Below are positions 20,511-33,149 of a stretch of DNA of 64,000 bases, piece by piece. Each line of letters opens with the position of its first letter. Positions within the stretch are counted from its first letter, which is position 1. The stretch is taken from the NCBI GenBank assembly GCA_015178975.1, contig WHVD01000010.1, positions 310,001 to 374,000 on the forward strand. The letters run 5' to 3'. A program made the translations under genes and the position numbers. The notes under the pieces were generated by a model. The model ran no database searches. It worked only from the letters and a program-made list of their open reading frames with translations, and was not told the DNA's origin. Source of the stretch: Hysterangium stoloniferum (Eukaryota > Basidiomycota > Agaricomycetes > Hysterangiales > Hysterangiaceae).

Positions 20511-23500
20511 GTGTTCATGCCTCGAGAACCTGTCCGAATTTGTCCTCCGACTAACACCCTCACGCGTCCATTGCTCATGTCTACGCACAAACATAATCCC
20601 TCCTCAATCACTACTCTTTGCCGTTTCTCCCGGTTTTTTCTTGCCCTTGTCCAACAATATGTCCCGCTCACACCACGCTGTCCCTAGGGGTCCGATTAGA
20701 CTGTCATCCATTGGACGGACCACCGCTCTCGCTTTCAAATTGTCCCAGGCACGCTAAACGCCAGCCCCGATGATTCACATAGGCGCACAAACAAAACCTC
20801 GGTGCGATCTCCTTGGATGACATGGCAAATAGGTAGTCCTGTAGGCTGTCACAAACACCAGGGGCTTGAGTGTAAAGGTTAGGTTAAGGGGGATGGGGGA
20901 CGAGGGTGCTTAAAATACCGAGACCGAGGAGTACTTTTCAGGAGATCTCGATCGCGTGTTATGGAGAAAAAAATGAATGTGTGTGAGTCTTTGCATGAAC
21001 CTTTATCCTACCCTCTCCATTATTGTCCCCATCTCTTGCGCTTCTGACTGTGGGCTATTTACTGGTTTCCGTTTCCGTCTGACATAGGTGCATAGTTAGG
21101 TGTTGTGTTGTCACCACGATAACCATTCAAATAAATAAATAAATAATATAAACCAAATATATCCATGCCAGTTGAAGACGACTCATGAAACTGAGGGATA
21201 AGTACTTCAAAGAAAGCAACACGAATGTGGCCATAGTTTTGAGTCCAGACAAGGTCGCATACATACTACGCATTGAAACACTTGGAATACTCCAACCACA
21301 TCTATTGGCAATGAGGTAGCGCACAATTTACGGCAATGGAACTTCTCCAACTCGATGAGATTCCGACTGCCAAGCATGGGTAGATAGCCGTCGACCACCT
21401 CTCCATATTAAGTTCAAACATCCACAGAATGACAACATTGACCTTAACGTTCCAAAACATCCTCAACGTCATTCATGCGCAAGCGTGTCGTGGGTATTTG
21501 CCGGGATTGAAGAGGGCGGATAATTGGTTGGACCTTTGGCGTATTCGACGATGAGTTTGATGATGACATCTCTGCCTGCTAATCCAACTCACCCTGACCA
21601 AAAATCCAACAAGACAAGATATGACATTCCATCAGAAATTCATTCAACGATCACATTAGCAGGGCCCTTCGCTTGTGAATTGACAATGCCATAGGCACAA
21701 TGTCATACTGTAGAAGAACAAGAAAGGAAAATATAGTGATATTTGAAGATAGGTCTGGAGCCACAGCACCATTCATGTTCCATTTATTCCAAAGTAAAAA
21801 TCTCTCCCTTTTCTCAAGCTGAACCTGAACCACATAAAATCGAAGAGTTGCAGGTCCTTGCTACAATAAGAACGATTCAGTGAGTCCTCTTATACGCACG
21901 ATTTTCCTGAGAGCTTGGGATTCATAGGCCGAACCCACTCACCACAGCTCACCGGCTACTATACTTATCTTCCTTTTACAGAGGGTCTCGTTACTACCAT
22001 ACTCAACTCATCGGGCCTCAAACTGAACTGGCATAACTAGTTAAACATCTCAACTCCAAACCACGATACTATGTGACCATTGCCAAACATGAACACATGG
22101 GTGATTATATTGTAAACTCTTTTCGAGATTAAGGTGTTAGAGTGTTGGAGATTAGAGTTTTACAGATTAGAGCTTTGCATATCATTTTGTGCTGTTAGGG
22201 CCGTCAGTGGACTCCTATATATCTTGTAAATAATTCCAAAGCCCGCAGGCTACCTAGTGCACAAGTTTAGTAGAACGTAATATTGTTGTTGTGTGGAGAA
22301 TCAGAATCCACGGGGTAAAACACTGTAATTGTTATAACATGGGCCAGCACTTGGCAACTGCTATTTGATAGGTATGTAATTATAAGACAAGGAAAAAACG
22401 GGTATATCTCTCCCGAGATTAAATTGGTGAATAGCTCTGGTTTCTTGTTGCTGATTATTAATAGCAATATTAATGAGTTCGAACATTAATAGGTAAAATA
22501 ATGGCAAATATATCGGGACAGTTTGCGTTCAATATTGCTGCCCTACACCGTGACGTCTGCATTAATTGAAACAAGATATGGGCGGGCGAGGACCAGCGCG
22601 CAAAAGTGAGCGGGGGAAGTTGATGGAACAAGTACAGAGTAATCCGATTTTAGAAAGTGGCTAGATGGCGGAGAATAGCTATAGCATGTAGACGACAAGA
22701 ATCATGTCGTTGTCACCTAAGTGTCAGTGATTTGACAAATTGAGATGTCTGGTGCAGGCTCTTGGATACCTTTGGTTGTGTTCCGAATCGCCTCTGACTT
22801 TCTGATCCACGATGCTCAATCAGCCACGTTACGTTAGATGAAATGAAGGGAGAATAATGGGTCATGTTTGTATCTGAAATGGAGAAAACATCGGTTTATG
22901 TCTTGCTTTTTCCCAATCTGGCATGATTTTGAGTTGCAGTATGCGTGTCCCGCCAAAATGTCACATTCCCGAAAACATTGAAATGCCCCCCTTGCCCTGG
23001 CAATGCTGTGTCTTCCCTATACAAACTGAAGCATGGTAGTATGGATGATGGAATTAACTTTTACCATAAAAATGAAAGCAGACCCTTAAGATAGTCAACG
23101 GTCATGAGGGCAATAAATACTGTCCCAGTATATCATGCGCTAATTTGCGTCCAGGGCTGTTATGTGGTCTATATGGTCCTAATACAAATTCCATTAGATA
23201 TGAACCCTAGTCCATCCAATGCGCTTTAAAAAAAAATCGGATGCCTAGACTTAAGAAACCGGGATCCCCTGATTTGATCATCATGAGGTCGAAACCTTAG
23301 ACTCTACCTCAGTCAATCCAACAGATTATAATTATAATTACGGTTTGTCGTACACATGTACCTGTGAACACAGATTGATCGTCTTCTTATTCTTATTTGG
23401 CACTGCTGCATTTTAATGTGTTGTAATATCCGGCTAAAATCGTGGGGTTTCCTATGCTGCTTTTCTATTCGGGTAAGTGACTTGTTTGGAAGAGTCATTG

Positions 23501-24084
23501 ATTGTCAACGACTTACATATCAATAAAAATGTTGGCAAGGCATGCCTAAACATCGCGGCCTCCTGTGGTGTCACAGCTACCAAGAGAATGGGGCAATTCG
23601 ATCGACCATGTGGATCTGACTTTGCATCGTGGCTTCCGGTGATCGGTGATGGTGCTATCTAGTCCCGAGTCATAATACACCGTTCAGATCACACTCAAGA
23701 AACGTCCAAGTATGGTGCTGCTATAATTGCCTGACTCGCTGAGGCCGTGAAGGGCACTTCTAAGCACCTGGGATACAAGCCTCGTGCACTTTTTGTGCCT
23801 CCATCGATATTCTAATTAGCACCAAGAAAGATGATTATAACAAACGAAAGCATATTTCTTATTGGTGAATACAAACACTGTCCCAAAATGGACACAACGA
23901 GGCCGCTCGGCTACGCCGGTAGTCACCGACGGCTGCACCGCATTGCAACGAGGCGAGGTGTACCACAAAAGCTCCCAATTGGTCATCAGAACTTACCGCA
24001 AGTAATACTGTTTGCATACACGCGTCTCACCAGCTGGCAGCTCAACCTGTTCTCCAGTTATCTTTAAAATCATCTGCAAAAGCC

Positions 24085-25569
24085 ATGTTTCATCGTTTCC
24101 TCGAAGAGGCCCGTCGTCGATATTTCACCGTTTCTCGCATAATGTCAGGCGACACTACCAGAGACCTCTTCTCTTTGACTCCAGGATCTACTCACGAGCT
24201 ACATCGGGTCAACATCTGCATCAACGAGGAGAGATTCTCCTTAGCTGAGTACGCGGTCGTCCAGCAAGTTACATGGTACAAAACCCGGTCAGATCACTAC
24301 CAACACGAATTTCTTCTTGTTGAGTTCAAACATGCAAAACTGGTTACGGCACCATTATACTGCGTAGTGACTAGAGGTACATCGGAAATTAAAGAAATGA
24401 ATGTTCAAGATTCGGAGTTGGATAAAGAATACGGCGAGGATGCGCCGACAACACCCCCGGCCGACATCCCTCTCAACCAGATGGATAAGACGGGAGAGAT
24501 TAGAGTCGTAGAGGGACAAGATTACATAAAACAGGTTCATGCGAATCCGGACTTGAGTAATGAGGAAGTTGCCAAGGTATGATTTATTCTACTACTTGGG
24601 GCGGCGCGTCACATACATTTGCAGCGCAATGGTGGACCCACCTCCATACATCGGCCAGTCACAAGATATTCACACACTTTTTCGTCAGTGGCATCAGCAA
24701 CGGCTTCAAGTGTAACCTCTAAAGACATCTCGGATGTGATTTCGTCGGGAATTGTTAACGGCGCAGCAAAAGTCCTCGATTTGGCCAATTATCAGATGCT
24801 TGCATTGGATCAACTTATGTTCTCAACGGATGGGTCTTCGGAATTCATTAAAGTGTACTGGAATAATATCGAGGTTTGTCGAACGCTCGATATGTCTGGC
24901 AGGAACGCGCGCCGCTTCACTCTCGCCAACCTCGTTCTGTTAGCTTCCATTGCTAACCGCTATCACCGCAAGTATCGACTTGCGGGATACCAGTGTTACT
25001 GGTACGCAAGTGTCATTTTTGACGCAATTGTAGAGATTACTGGTGCGAAGACTGTGGATGGGCCAGCGGTGTCAAAGAGGGGACAATTTGGGCGAGTCAA
25101 AGTGGTGCGAGGGCGACATGACACACTTGGTGTGATCCTTCAGAGGTATCATGTGAAGTGGACGACCACAGAAGCTCGTATTGCGGAGTTGAAGAATCCA
25201 GAGGTATGTTAATGCGTCCATATATCTCAATAAAACTATTTTCACCAATGCACGGTTTTCCAGATTGTGGCGAAGAGAATCGCGCAGTTGGATGCAAGAG
25301 CGGCACAGTCGGATGCAAGAGCGGCACAGTCGGATGCAAGAGCGGCACAGTCGGATGCAAGAGCGGCACAGTTGGATGCAAGAGCGGCACAGTTGGATGC
25401 AAGAGCGGCACAGTCGGATGCAAGAGCGGCGGAGGAGACGCAGAAGAGGGAAGCAGCTGAGGAACGAACAAGGCAGCTAGAGGCGGATAATGCAAGGAAA
25501 GATACTATGATGGCTGAGATGCAGCAACAAATGGCGGCACTCTCAGGCAATTCAGCTCACACACGCTAA
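24085..25569 (+). CDS. Uncharacterised gene X, copy 1 (458 aa, C-terminal repeat helix)
   Basis: Exons 24085-24576, 24625-25203 and 25264-25569 sum to 1377 nt in frame. I recognise no named domain. Residues 1-164 are acidic toward the end (DSELDKEYGEDAPTTPPADI). Residues 165-357 form a conserved core (LDLANYQMLALDQL, IANRYHRKYRLAGYQCYWYA, FGRVKVVRGRHDTLGVIL). Residues 358-458 are a charged, Ala-rich helix with seven DARAAQS-type heptads, then Glu/Gln-rich sequence, probably a coiled coil. Two further copies lie at 49855-51263 and 51264-52518. The core is almost unchanged between copies while exon 3 differs, which suggests constraint on the core. The start was chosen as the first Met in the open frame; Met at 24142 is an alternative. 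It looks like one of the many lineage-expanded Agaricomycete hypothetical families. No function is claimed. Confidence 0.7.
25291..25437 (+). repeat. 21-bp minisatellite in exon 3 of gene X copy 1
   Basis: Seven tandem units of about 21 bp (GATGCAAGAGCGGCACAGTC plus one base) encode DARAAQS/L heptads. The other two X copies keep only one unit and carry a different, longer repeat (about 42 bp, REAAEKQATEDALK), so exon 3 changes by repeat turnover. Confidence 0.9.
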
Positions 25570-26864
25570 TATAATTTGTTTTCGATGTCCTTACCATGTC
25601 CATGCCATCTTTTTTCTTTCTTTCAAGCTTGGCGCTCCTTGATAATTTGGCATTTTCTTCCTTTCCCCCGTCATGTTCTCCCGCTTTCTTGAATCACATT
25701 ATAGTTGTATTCACTGCTATCAATTAGCCTAACTTACTGTGTCACATCGTCATAATGTTACTTGTTCAAAGTAGTCATGATTCTCCTAACGCCATGCCGG
25801 AAGCAAGAGTTCGGAGTTCAATGTGAGTATGACTGATTAGCATTTTACAATAGAAATATCAGTGGCATTCCGAGTGGATCACTTAATAATACTTGTCAAT
25901 TGCAAGAGATATCCTGTCAAGATCGCAAGAGATATATCCAAGAGATTAGGTCCGGTTGAACTAATCTCAAGCCTTGGGCTCTACAGACCTTCAACGCAAT
26001 TTGTTGAGCAGATACAGGAGGAGCCCCTAGCGCGTGCCAGCACAACCATTCATCGACCAAACATTTTATGGTTACTATGGATCATTACAAGTTCCTATAC
26101 TTATCTTCCTGAAACCGAGGGTCTCGGTAAAAACTACTTTACCGGGTGGGGTGAGTCGATGATGCTCTTGCTCTATCCATTCGGTACGATCTATAATGAT
26201 TTCTTTTAAACAACACTGACACATCTTATATGAACTAGGAGGAGGGAGTGTACTACTCTCTACTTAACTCGCTTTTTAACAATATTTGCAAGTTATTTAA
26301 AGCTACATAGTTTGAGCCAATTAAGAGTGCGTATAGTCACCTTTTACCATCTCTGCATGTTTTGCAGCTTCTCGTTGATGCTATACACACGTTGCATATA
26401 TTAGTGAGTCCTAGCAGTGGCTAGAATCACATCCGATTTATGAACGAGAATCAATTGAAATAGAATACCACTGGGAAGTCCCAAAGAAAGCAGCGCGTCA
26501 GTTACGTGGGATAGAATGAAACCGTTAAACGTTCAAAGCTGGTGCGAGTTCAACCGTTGGAAACACCACCTTGTTCGACGCTGGTAAGTTGTCAACTTCT
26601 GGATTCGCCAGGAAGAAATAATAATATAAGTTCTCTAGAGACACTGCAATATCGTTGGGGACCAAATGGATCCAGTTCCTTTATGCCATTCGCTTTACTG
26701 GTGTCAGATATGCATCCTCACGGCCATTGAAGACGTTTGAGGGAACACCTTAGTTCATGGCCCCACTTATAAAATCTTATTCCATTGGCCAATCACTACG
26801 TTCACAGCCGTTTTTCATCAGGCCCATGAGATTATGTTGTTAAAACAATCTGAACTCGTCGAAT
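25570..26864. other. Duplicated segment without intact gene
   Basis: This is the 3' flank of gene X, followed by decayed sequence homologous to 48900-49850 on the right arm. A 115-codon frame at 25862-26209 includes pieces that may belong to the membrane-protein relic downstream (YFTGWGESMMLLLYPFGT), but it cannot be modelled with confidence. The stretch from about 26520 to 26850 differs from the right arm. Confidence 0.4.
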
Positions 26865-27263
26865 ATGGACGGATGCGGGTTCTCATTCTACGCCTTTTCA
26901 CATCAATCATCTGATTCGCAGAATTTCAACATTCTCCCATTAGTTCTCGAAGCAGTATCTGGAGCCATTCATTTCTTTCATTGGTTATACATATTCCCAA
27001 CTCACAGAGAGTTGCTCCTTTGGCGCGTTTGCTCCGTTCTGGTGGCTGCCATTCCGAGCCTTTTCTATACTTATTTTGCATTTGTGCGCGTCAGCCCACC
27101 AAATAGGGGACCAAGGTGCTTTGCTGCACTGTTAATCCTTACTCTCCCGGTATTGGTCCTAGCACGACTTGGTCTACTCCTGGAGACCATCATCTTGTTT
27201 AGAGCCCTACCCTCTAAAGCGCATGCGAATGTAGAATGGACATCATTTATTCCACATATTTGA
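26865..27263 (+). pseudogene. Fungal predicted membrane protein, C-terminal remnant (left arm)
   Basis: The translation contains SGAIHFFHWLYIFPTHRELLLWR, matching the GAIHxxxWxxxFPxxxExxLWR pattern of a widespread fungal family of predicted integral membrane proteins. Three hydrophobic segments follow and the end is VEWTSFIPHI, also typical of the family's C-terminus. The N-terminal half present in the right-arm copy (48202-48870) is replaced here by unrelated sequence, so this copy is a fragment. The family's role is unknown to me. Confidence 0.5.
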
Positions 27264-27863
27264 CTAGCAGAGTGTAGTTTTTTTCTTCTTAGAACTAGTG
27301 CGAAGTGGTGAAGAGTCTCCAGGATATCCAAGCAGCTGAATCTAAGCCGCTCTAATCACTCAGTGCTATGAATCATAAAACAGCAGACGAATGTGAGTTT
27401 CGGATACAATATTACATGTTGAATGTCGCTCCGACCACTAGATAACGAATGCTTTAATAGATATAGTCAGATAGAGTTTCGGGATCTTCCCCCGAATCAC
27501 TTTCTACCCTAAGAGAATTTCTAAAGTCCAAATCTAAGTGTAATAGTACAAGGCATCAAGAGATGCAGCCCATAGTACACAGACAACTCGCGCACGGGAC
27601 GAACTCTAACATGGAATGTATTAAGAGCAACTCTCCCCTCTACGTGCAATGGCAAGTCATACATCTACACAGACATCTTATCCACCCCATCTTTCTTCTC
27701 CTTCCCCAGCACACGAGCGACGGGCCGGTCACCCCCCTTCGAAGGTTTCTTCCGGTCCGCTCGCCTCGCTCCTCCTCTCCTCCCAGTTTAAGTATGTCTC
27801 CCAGAAGATTGAGAACCAGCTGCCCCTACCACCCGCAATCCCGCAACCTGGGACTGCTCCACC

Positions 27864-28600
27864 CTATTCTACAATCCTTCATTTCTAACTTGGATACTCT
27901 ATAACACCTTTCGCCGACGTTCCCTATTAGACTTTGCTATCCCATTATATGACTGCTTAGTCCTTTTTCAGGTCTAGACTAAGTTGTCCAGGCTCTCCGC
28001 TCAAGTTCCAGCAAGGGATATTTTAAGCCCGAGCTAGGACGCGAGGCCGCCGCGTACAGGTCAGTCCCACGGGTGGGAGTAGGACACCGCATGCTACATG
28101 GTGATAGTAATTTGGTAAGCGTATAGAATCAGTATAATAGGTAGCAATTGTACAGCTGTATTGTTATCCCGGCACCATTGTATACAATGCCGACGAAGTC
28201 CAAACCCTGTGCGGCACAGCCTCGCCCCAGGCAGCCCCCACAACTCCTGCCTCGTTTGAACAGAGATAATTTGTCTGCCTTTCTGGTATGTATTTACTAA
28301 GTATGTATACTTTTCTCCTCTTTCAACATTAACAATAAAAATGCAATAATATTATTGGTTCCGACTGTATGCGAGTTGTGTTTAACATGATTTCACGATC
28401 TGTGAGGTATTTTCCAATCAGCCGTGCCAAAGTTATGCGAAGTGAGCGCTGTAGGGCGCGTGAGTATCTTCTAGGGGCTGTGTTCGAACCATCACACGAG
28501 GAATAAAGAATTGTCCTTTCCACAACGTCCTGGATCGTCCTCATCGTTTTAATTAATTGAAAGTGTCCGACACTACCATCATTACTGATTCTCACTGAAT
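27864..28600. other. Intergenic, promoter side of Hsp70-like gene 2
   Basis: Single-copy sequence just outside the duplicated arm. A small frame starting at 28186 (MPTKSKPCAAQPRPRQ...) ends at a possible GT donor near 28285 but leads to no recognisable exon. The last ~130 bases resemble the region upstream of Hsp70-like gene 1. Confidence 0.35.
28468..28482 (+). promoter_or_regulatory. Conserved Hsp70 promoter motif, second copy
   Basis: An exact match to the 15-mer CTTCTAGGGGCTGTG at 435-449, about 120 bases before the start codon, with an AGGGG core as in stress-response elements. The role is inferred from conservation between the two paralogous promoters. Confidence 0.35.
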
Positions 28601-30783
28601 ATGCGACCAAATATGCGACCAGCTGCCAAAGCTATCGGAATTGATCTTGGGACCATCAATTCGTATGGCTTTTGGTTCATCTCTAATTTTTAACTGGTTT
28701 GGTAACGTCCCTTCACCTAGTTGTGTCAGCGTGTGGCAAAATGACCATGTTGAAATCATCGCTAATGATCAGGGAAATCGCACTACCCCGTCATATGTGT
28801 CATTCTCCGATACTGAACGACTTATCGGAGACGCTGCAAAAAACCAGAGCGCAACGAATCCTCACAACACGTGCGCGATATCATATATGTACTCGGTCCT
28901 CGCGATGCTCACAAGGGTTTCGCAGTGTTTTTGATGTCAAACGGCTTATTGGTCGCAACTTTAATGATAAGGATGTCCATTCTGATATGAAGTACTTACC
29001 ATACAAAGTCGTCAACATAGGTGGCAAGCCTATTGTCCAGGTTGAGCATCGTGGCGAGACGAAGCAATTTGTGAGTGCATTTATTTTCCTCTTCGCTTGT
29101 AAGTTACTGAATTATTTATTTATTTTACAGACACCTGAGGAAATTTCCTCCATGATCCTCATTAAAATGAAAGAAACGGCCGAGGCTTATCTCGGAACGA
29201 CTGTCACCGATGCTGTCGTTACGGTTCCAGTCTATTTTAACAACTCCCAACGACAAGCTACCAAAGATGCTGCCGCCATAGCCGGCCTGAACGTCCTTCG
29301 AATCATCAACGAACCTACAGCAGCGGCTATCGCCTACGGTCTTGGCAAGAAAACGGATGAAGAACAGAAAGTCTTAATTTTCGACTTGGGAGGAGGGTCA
29401 TTCGATGTTTCCCTAATCGCTATTGAAAATAATGCATTTGAGGTTAAGGCTATCGCCGGAAATACTCATCTAGGTGGTGAGGACTTCGACAACCGTCTTG
29501 TTGATCACTTCGTCCAAGAATTTAGAAGAAAGACCAAGAAAGGTGTGCTGAGTATTTTTTTTCCTTTTTAAGGGCCATCCCTTGTTGCCTATATTGTTTC
29601 TTATAGACATCAGCAATAACGCTAAGGCGCTTTGCCGTCTCCGCATTGCCTGTGAGCGAGCCAAACGCACACTTTCAACCGTCACTCAGACTAGCATCGA
29701 AATCGACTCCTTCTACGAAGGAATCGACTTCCATACCTCCCTGACACGTGTACGCTTCGAAGAACTTTGCGACGACCTCTTTCGTAGCACCTTGGAGCCC
29801 GTGGAGAAAGTTCTTCGAGATGCCAAGATCGACAAGTCCTCTGTGCACGAGATCGTCCTCGTTGGTGGCTCGACTCGTATCCCTTGTATTATCAAGCTTG
29901 TCTCCGATTATTTCAATGGCAAGGAGCCGAGCCGTACCATCAACCCTGACGAGGCTGTGGCTTACGGTGCTGCCGTTCAAGCCGCCATGCTGGCGGGAGA
30001 TGGGTCTAAAGCGCTTCTTGATTTTCTCCTGTTTGACGCCGCGCCATGGAGCATTGGGTGAGCTTTATTTTTATCCAAAGAGTCCTCAGCAACCGCACTG
30101 ACCTGTTCTGTAGTATCGAAACCACCGGTGGCGTCATGACACCTCTCATCCGCCGTGGAACAACCATCCCCACCACGAAATCGGAGGTATTCTCCACACA
30201 CACCGACGATGAGCCAAGTATTCTGGTAAAGGTTTACGAAGGAGAGCGTGCCCGCACAAGGGACAACAATCTGCTTGGCGAATTCGAACTTACCGGGATT
30301 CCACCTGCCCCCCGTGGGGTCCCGCAAATCGAAGTCTTCCTCGATGTTGACGCGAATGGCATACTCCATGTCTCCGCTTCAGAAAAGACCTCTGGAACAT
30401 CCAACGGCATCATTATCAGGAATGACAAGAATCGCCTATCGCAGAGGGAGATCAAGCGCATGGTGGCGGAGGCCAAGAAATATAAAGGTGGGGACGAAAT
30501 CTTACCGTGGTTTTATATTCATTAACCACCATCTATCGCTCTTTCAGCTGAAGACGAAGCTGAAACATTCCGCATAACCGTCAAAAACCGTCTCGAATCC
30601 TACGCTTACAGTTTACGCAGTTCACTACACGACGAGGCGGTGAAGTTGGATGATGCGATTTCAGAAATGATAAAGTGGCTTGATGTATCCCAGGCGGCTT
30701 CCAAGGAAGAATACGAGGAACAACATCAAGAACTCCAAGAGAATGTTGGTCAGTTCATACAGAATATTCCCCGCAAGTGGTGA
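28601..30783 (+). CDS. Hsp70-like chaperone 2
   Basis: A paralogue of the gene at 547-3078 with the same intron positions. Exons: 28601-28662, 28721-28870, 28926-29070, 29131-29542, 29607-30057, 30114-30487, 30548-30783; they sum to 1830 nt in frame (609 aa). The nucleotide-binding domain has [11 protein letters not shown], where Thr-Tyr of the canonical DLGTTYSC loop is replaced by Ile-Asn. The second loop is normal (DLGGGSFD), and [11 protein letters not shown] is present. The substrate-binding domain ([14 protein letters not shown]) is followed by one lid exon, against two in gene 1. The C-terminus (IPRKW) lacks EEVD. The donor after exon 2 (GTGCGC) is weak but conserved in place. A second in-frame Met at 28613 could also start the protein. 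It is probably a divergent cytosolic Hsp70 that keeps more of the ATP site than gene 1. Confidence 0.88.
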
Positions 30784-31561
30784 GCATCAGGCCCCCTTTA
30801 CTGCGAGGAAGGTCCCCGTGTTGAAGAAGAGGTCAGGCATTTTGACCGTATAAATAATATTCTGACGCTTCCTCTGTCCAGGTTGATTAAGCTTGCCACC
30901 AGTGTGATTTCGCTGCGACCGCCTAAAATATATGCCGAAATCCAGACTGGACGGTTGTAGGATCTAAAGCTTTGTACTATCTCCGAAGTGGGGATGCCAT
31001 GTTCGGAAAGTGTATTTTTCCTGTTGTTTAATATTGAATCACGACTGGACAGTTTACCTATCAAACATGTTTGTATCGCGGCTTATTATGTGCCAGGTGT
31101 TTGATAATTAAATAAATACGGGTGTTCCTGTGTGCCTACTAATATACTGAGCACCTATGGTTCCTTGACACATGGACTATACCTAATAATTCCTCTGAGG
31201 CTTTTATCTTACTTTCTCCCAGCTTCATCATTCCCCCTTTTTTCCAAACTCATGAAGGCCTTTCGAACAACTGGTACCTCATTCTTGTCCAAATACTGAA
31301 TGAACACGTGCAAAAATCTGTGTTGAAGCCATAGCCAAGGAAAACTACAGGTGTACATCAGACCACTCAGACCAAGTATCACTGCATGTAAACATCATAA
31401 GTGCATCAGCATAATTATATACGGGGTCCTTATACATGAATATGATGGGAGTAGCAATATGAGATTGTATAAAAGGACTGTGAAAGAAAGAAGAAAAGTT
31501 CATAAATGACGTTAAGAGTTAAGAGTTGACTGTTGAATAATACACCACCGTCTCTATTCAT
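30784..31561. other. Intergenic
   Basis: The 3' flanks of two convergent genes. Only short frames are present and nothing can be recognised. Confidence 0.4.
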
Positions 31562-33149
31562 TCACCCCCTCCTCGATACCCTCTTCACGCCATTCTTCAC
31601 ACTCTGCATCATGTTCCCCATCTTACCCAGCTTTCGTGCGGGCGATGACAAGTCTTGTTGCCCAAGTACAGAGGGCGATGCAAGTGTAGAGTCGACAGAG
31701 ACAGGCCTCGCACGAGCAGCGGAGGACGCCGATAGCGGATCATGATTTTCCTTCGATTGCGGACTTCCCGAGGCCGGCCTACTAAATGGACGGCCTAAGA
31801 AGCCTCTTGAACCCACGGAAGGTAGTTTATTGCCAGAAGGTCGTGGGGTGACATTCACATTCATATGAGAGTCCGCTGTTGTTGTTGTCGTGCTTGCATT
31901 GGATGAAGACGAAGGAGAGAGAGGCGGGGGGATGGCACTTCCAAAATCGAATGCATGTGAGCCTATCCGATCTGCTGCTAGTTCGTCTAGAAGCGCGTCG
32001 ACGTAACTTGGAAGGCGGACGTGACTTTGTGGCGTTGGAGACCCGTCGCTATCGGAGTCCATTTGGGTAGCGTATTGCTGAGCAGTCTTTAATGAGAGAC
32101 GGCTATGAATGAAGATAGCCCCGAAGTCGTCCATTGTTGGAGTTAATGGTAATGGTGTCGATGGGGCGGTGCTCGACAATGAGACGAGCGTGGAGGCACG
32201 ACGTCGATGACCCGGCCGAGACCGCTGTTGTTGTTGCTGCTGCAGCTGCACTTGTTGTTGTTGACGTAAGGGTAATTGCAAGGGCTCGACACTCCGCCGC
32301 AAACGAGGCAGTCTTTCCAAATAGGGCGAAGGAATCTTCCCAGAAAATAGAATTGCGGCCTTTTTCGATGTAGCAATTCTGTCTGCCTCCGACTCATCGA
32401 CAGGAAGACTCAAAATAGGATGTGCAGGGGGGTGCAATGAAGGCTTCTTCGATCCCGCCTTGATCTCAGCATTCAACTCGACAATCAACTTTTTAATCTT
32501 ATCCACCATGGCCAAGGCTTCATCCCGTTCCTTCATGCCCATCCATTTCTCCCGGTGTAGCTCGGGAAGACTGTTTCTAGGCGAAGCAGATGCCTCTTCA
32601 CTCTGCCTTACGGCCGCCAAAGCCTCCTCAGCTTTTTGAACTCGATCCTGTCCCCTGGCTGCTCGAGAATTCCACGCCTGTAGTCCTTTCGCCATGACAC
32701 GGACTTGGAGCTCCAAAGGACTTGGTTCATTTTCGCTTTTAGACAAGGCGAGACGTAGAGCTGCTTCTGCACGAGCGTAGCGTGCTTCCCGTGTTAGATT
32801 CGTCAGGGACGGTGCAGAGGATACACGTGAGAGACGAGTAAAGGGTGTAACAGTTGTAAGAGTTTTCTTTACCAGACTAGACAACCATAAGAGTTAATGG
32901 ATGAAATACATAGGTAAGTGCTAAAGTTCATACTGAGATCGAGCAACAGCCTGAAATTTCACGATGAAATCCTTGAAACTTCGTGTTTGGCCTGTACTCG
33001 CAGATGCGAAAGAAGATGTCCATGAGTTCACATTGTCCTCAGTTATAATAGCAAGTCTAGATCGAGGTGAACTCTAGAGACGAGGAGTTTTTCAGACAGT
33101 GCCTCTATTCATTAACAATATTACTCACCAAGTGAGATCCCGTCGCCAT
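31562..33149 (-). CDS. Uncharacterised coiled-coil protein (479 aa)
   Basis: Exons on the minus strand are 33149-33129, 33037-32934 and 32876-31562; they sum to 1440 nt in frame. The N-terminus reads MATGSHLDNVNSWTSS, then SFKDFIVKFQAVARS, a motif style seen in fungal membrane-curvature or trafficking proteins, but I cannot assign a family. Residues ~60-165 are charged and helical (ARAEAALRLALSKSE, RDEALAMVDKIKKLIVELNAEIK), probably coiled coil. The remainder is low-complexity: a Gln-rich stretch (about 210-225) and Ser/Pro/Thr-rich sequence with a basic C-terminus (KNGVKRVSRRG). Intron 2 (57 nt) joins the short exons to the large one in frame. The first two exons are less certain than the third. 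Confidence 0.62.

Larger units (their letters stand above)
20150..27863 (+). repeat. Left arm of a large inverted segmental duplication
   Basis: Its sequence reappears in reverse complement at 47617-60888. Examples: 20150-21540 matches 59700-60888, 22267-22467 matches 54086-54286, 23830-23920 matches 52660-52760, gene X matches 49855-51263, and 26865-27888 matches 47560-48620. The left end abuts the truncated old chromovirus and the right end lies just before the second Hsp70-like gene. Between 20150 and 24084 I find no convincing intact gene, only short decayed frames. The arms differ by insertions and small rearrangements. Confidence 0.88.

Noticed and set aside
25291-25437. CRISPR-like array
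   Set aside because: The units are contiguous 21-bp coding repeats without spacers, in a eukaryotic gene.
25097-25550. Repetitive frames LLHPTVP and DCAALAS on the minus strand, and RMQERHS on the plus strand
   Set aside because: These are other-frame readings of the 21-bp minisatellite in exon 3 of gene X.
31882-32373. Plus-strand frames opposite the coiled-coil gene
   Set aside because: They overlap the long minus-strand exon and have no domain or good start context.
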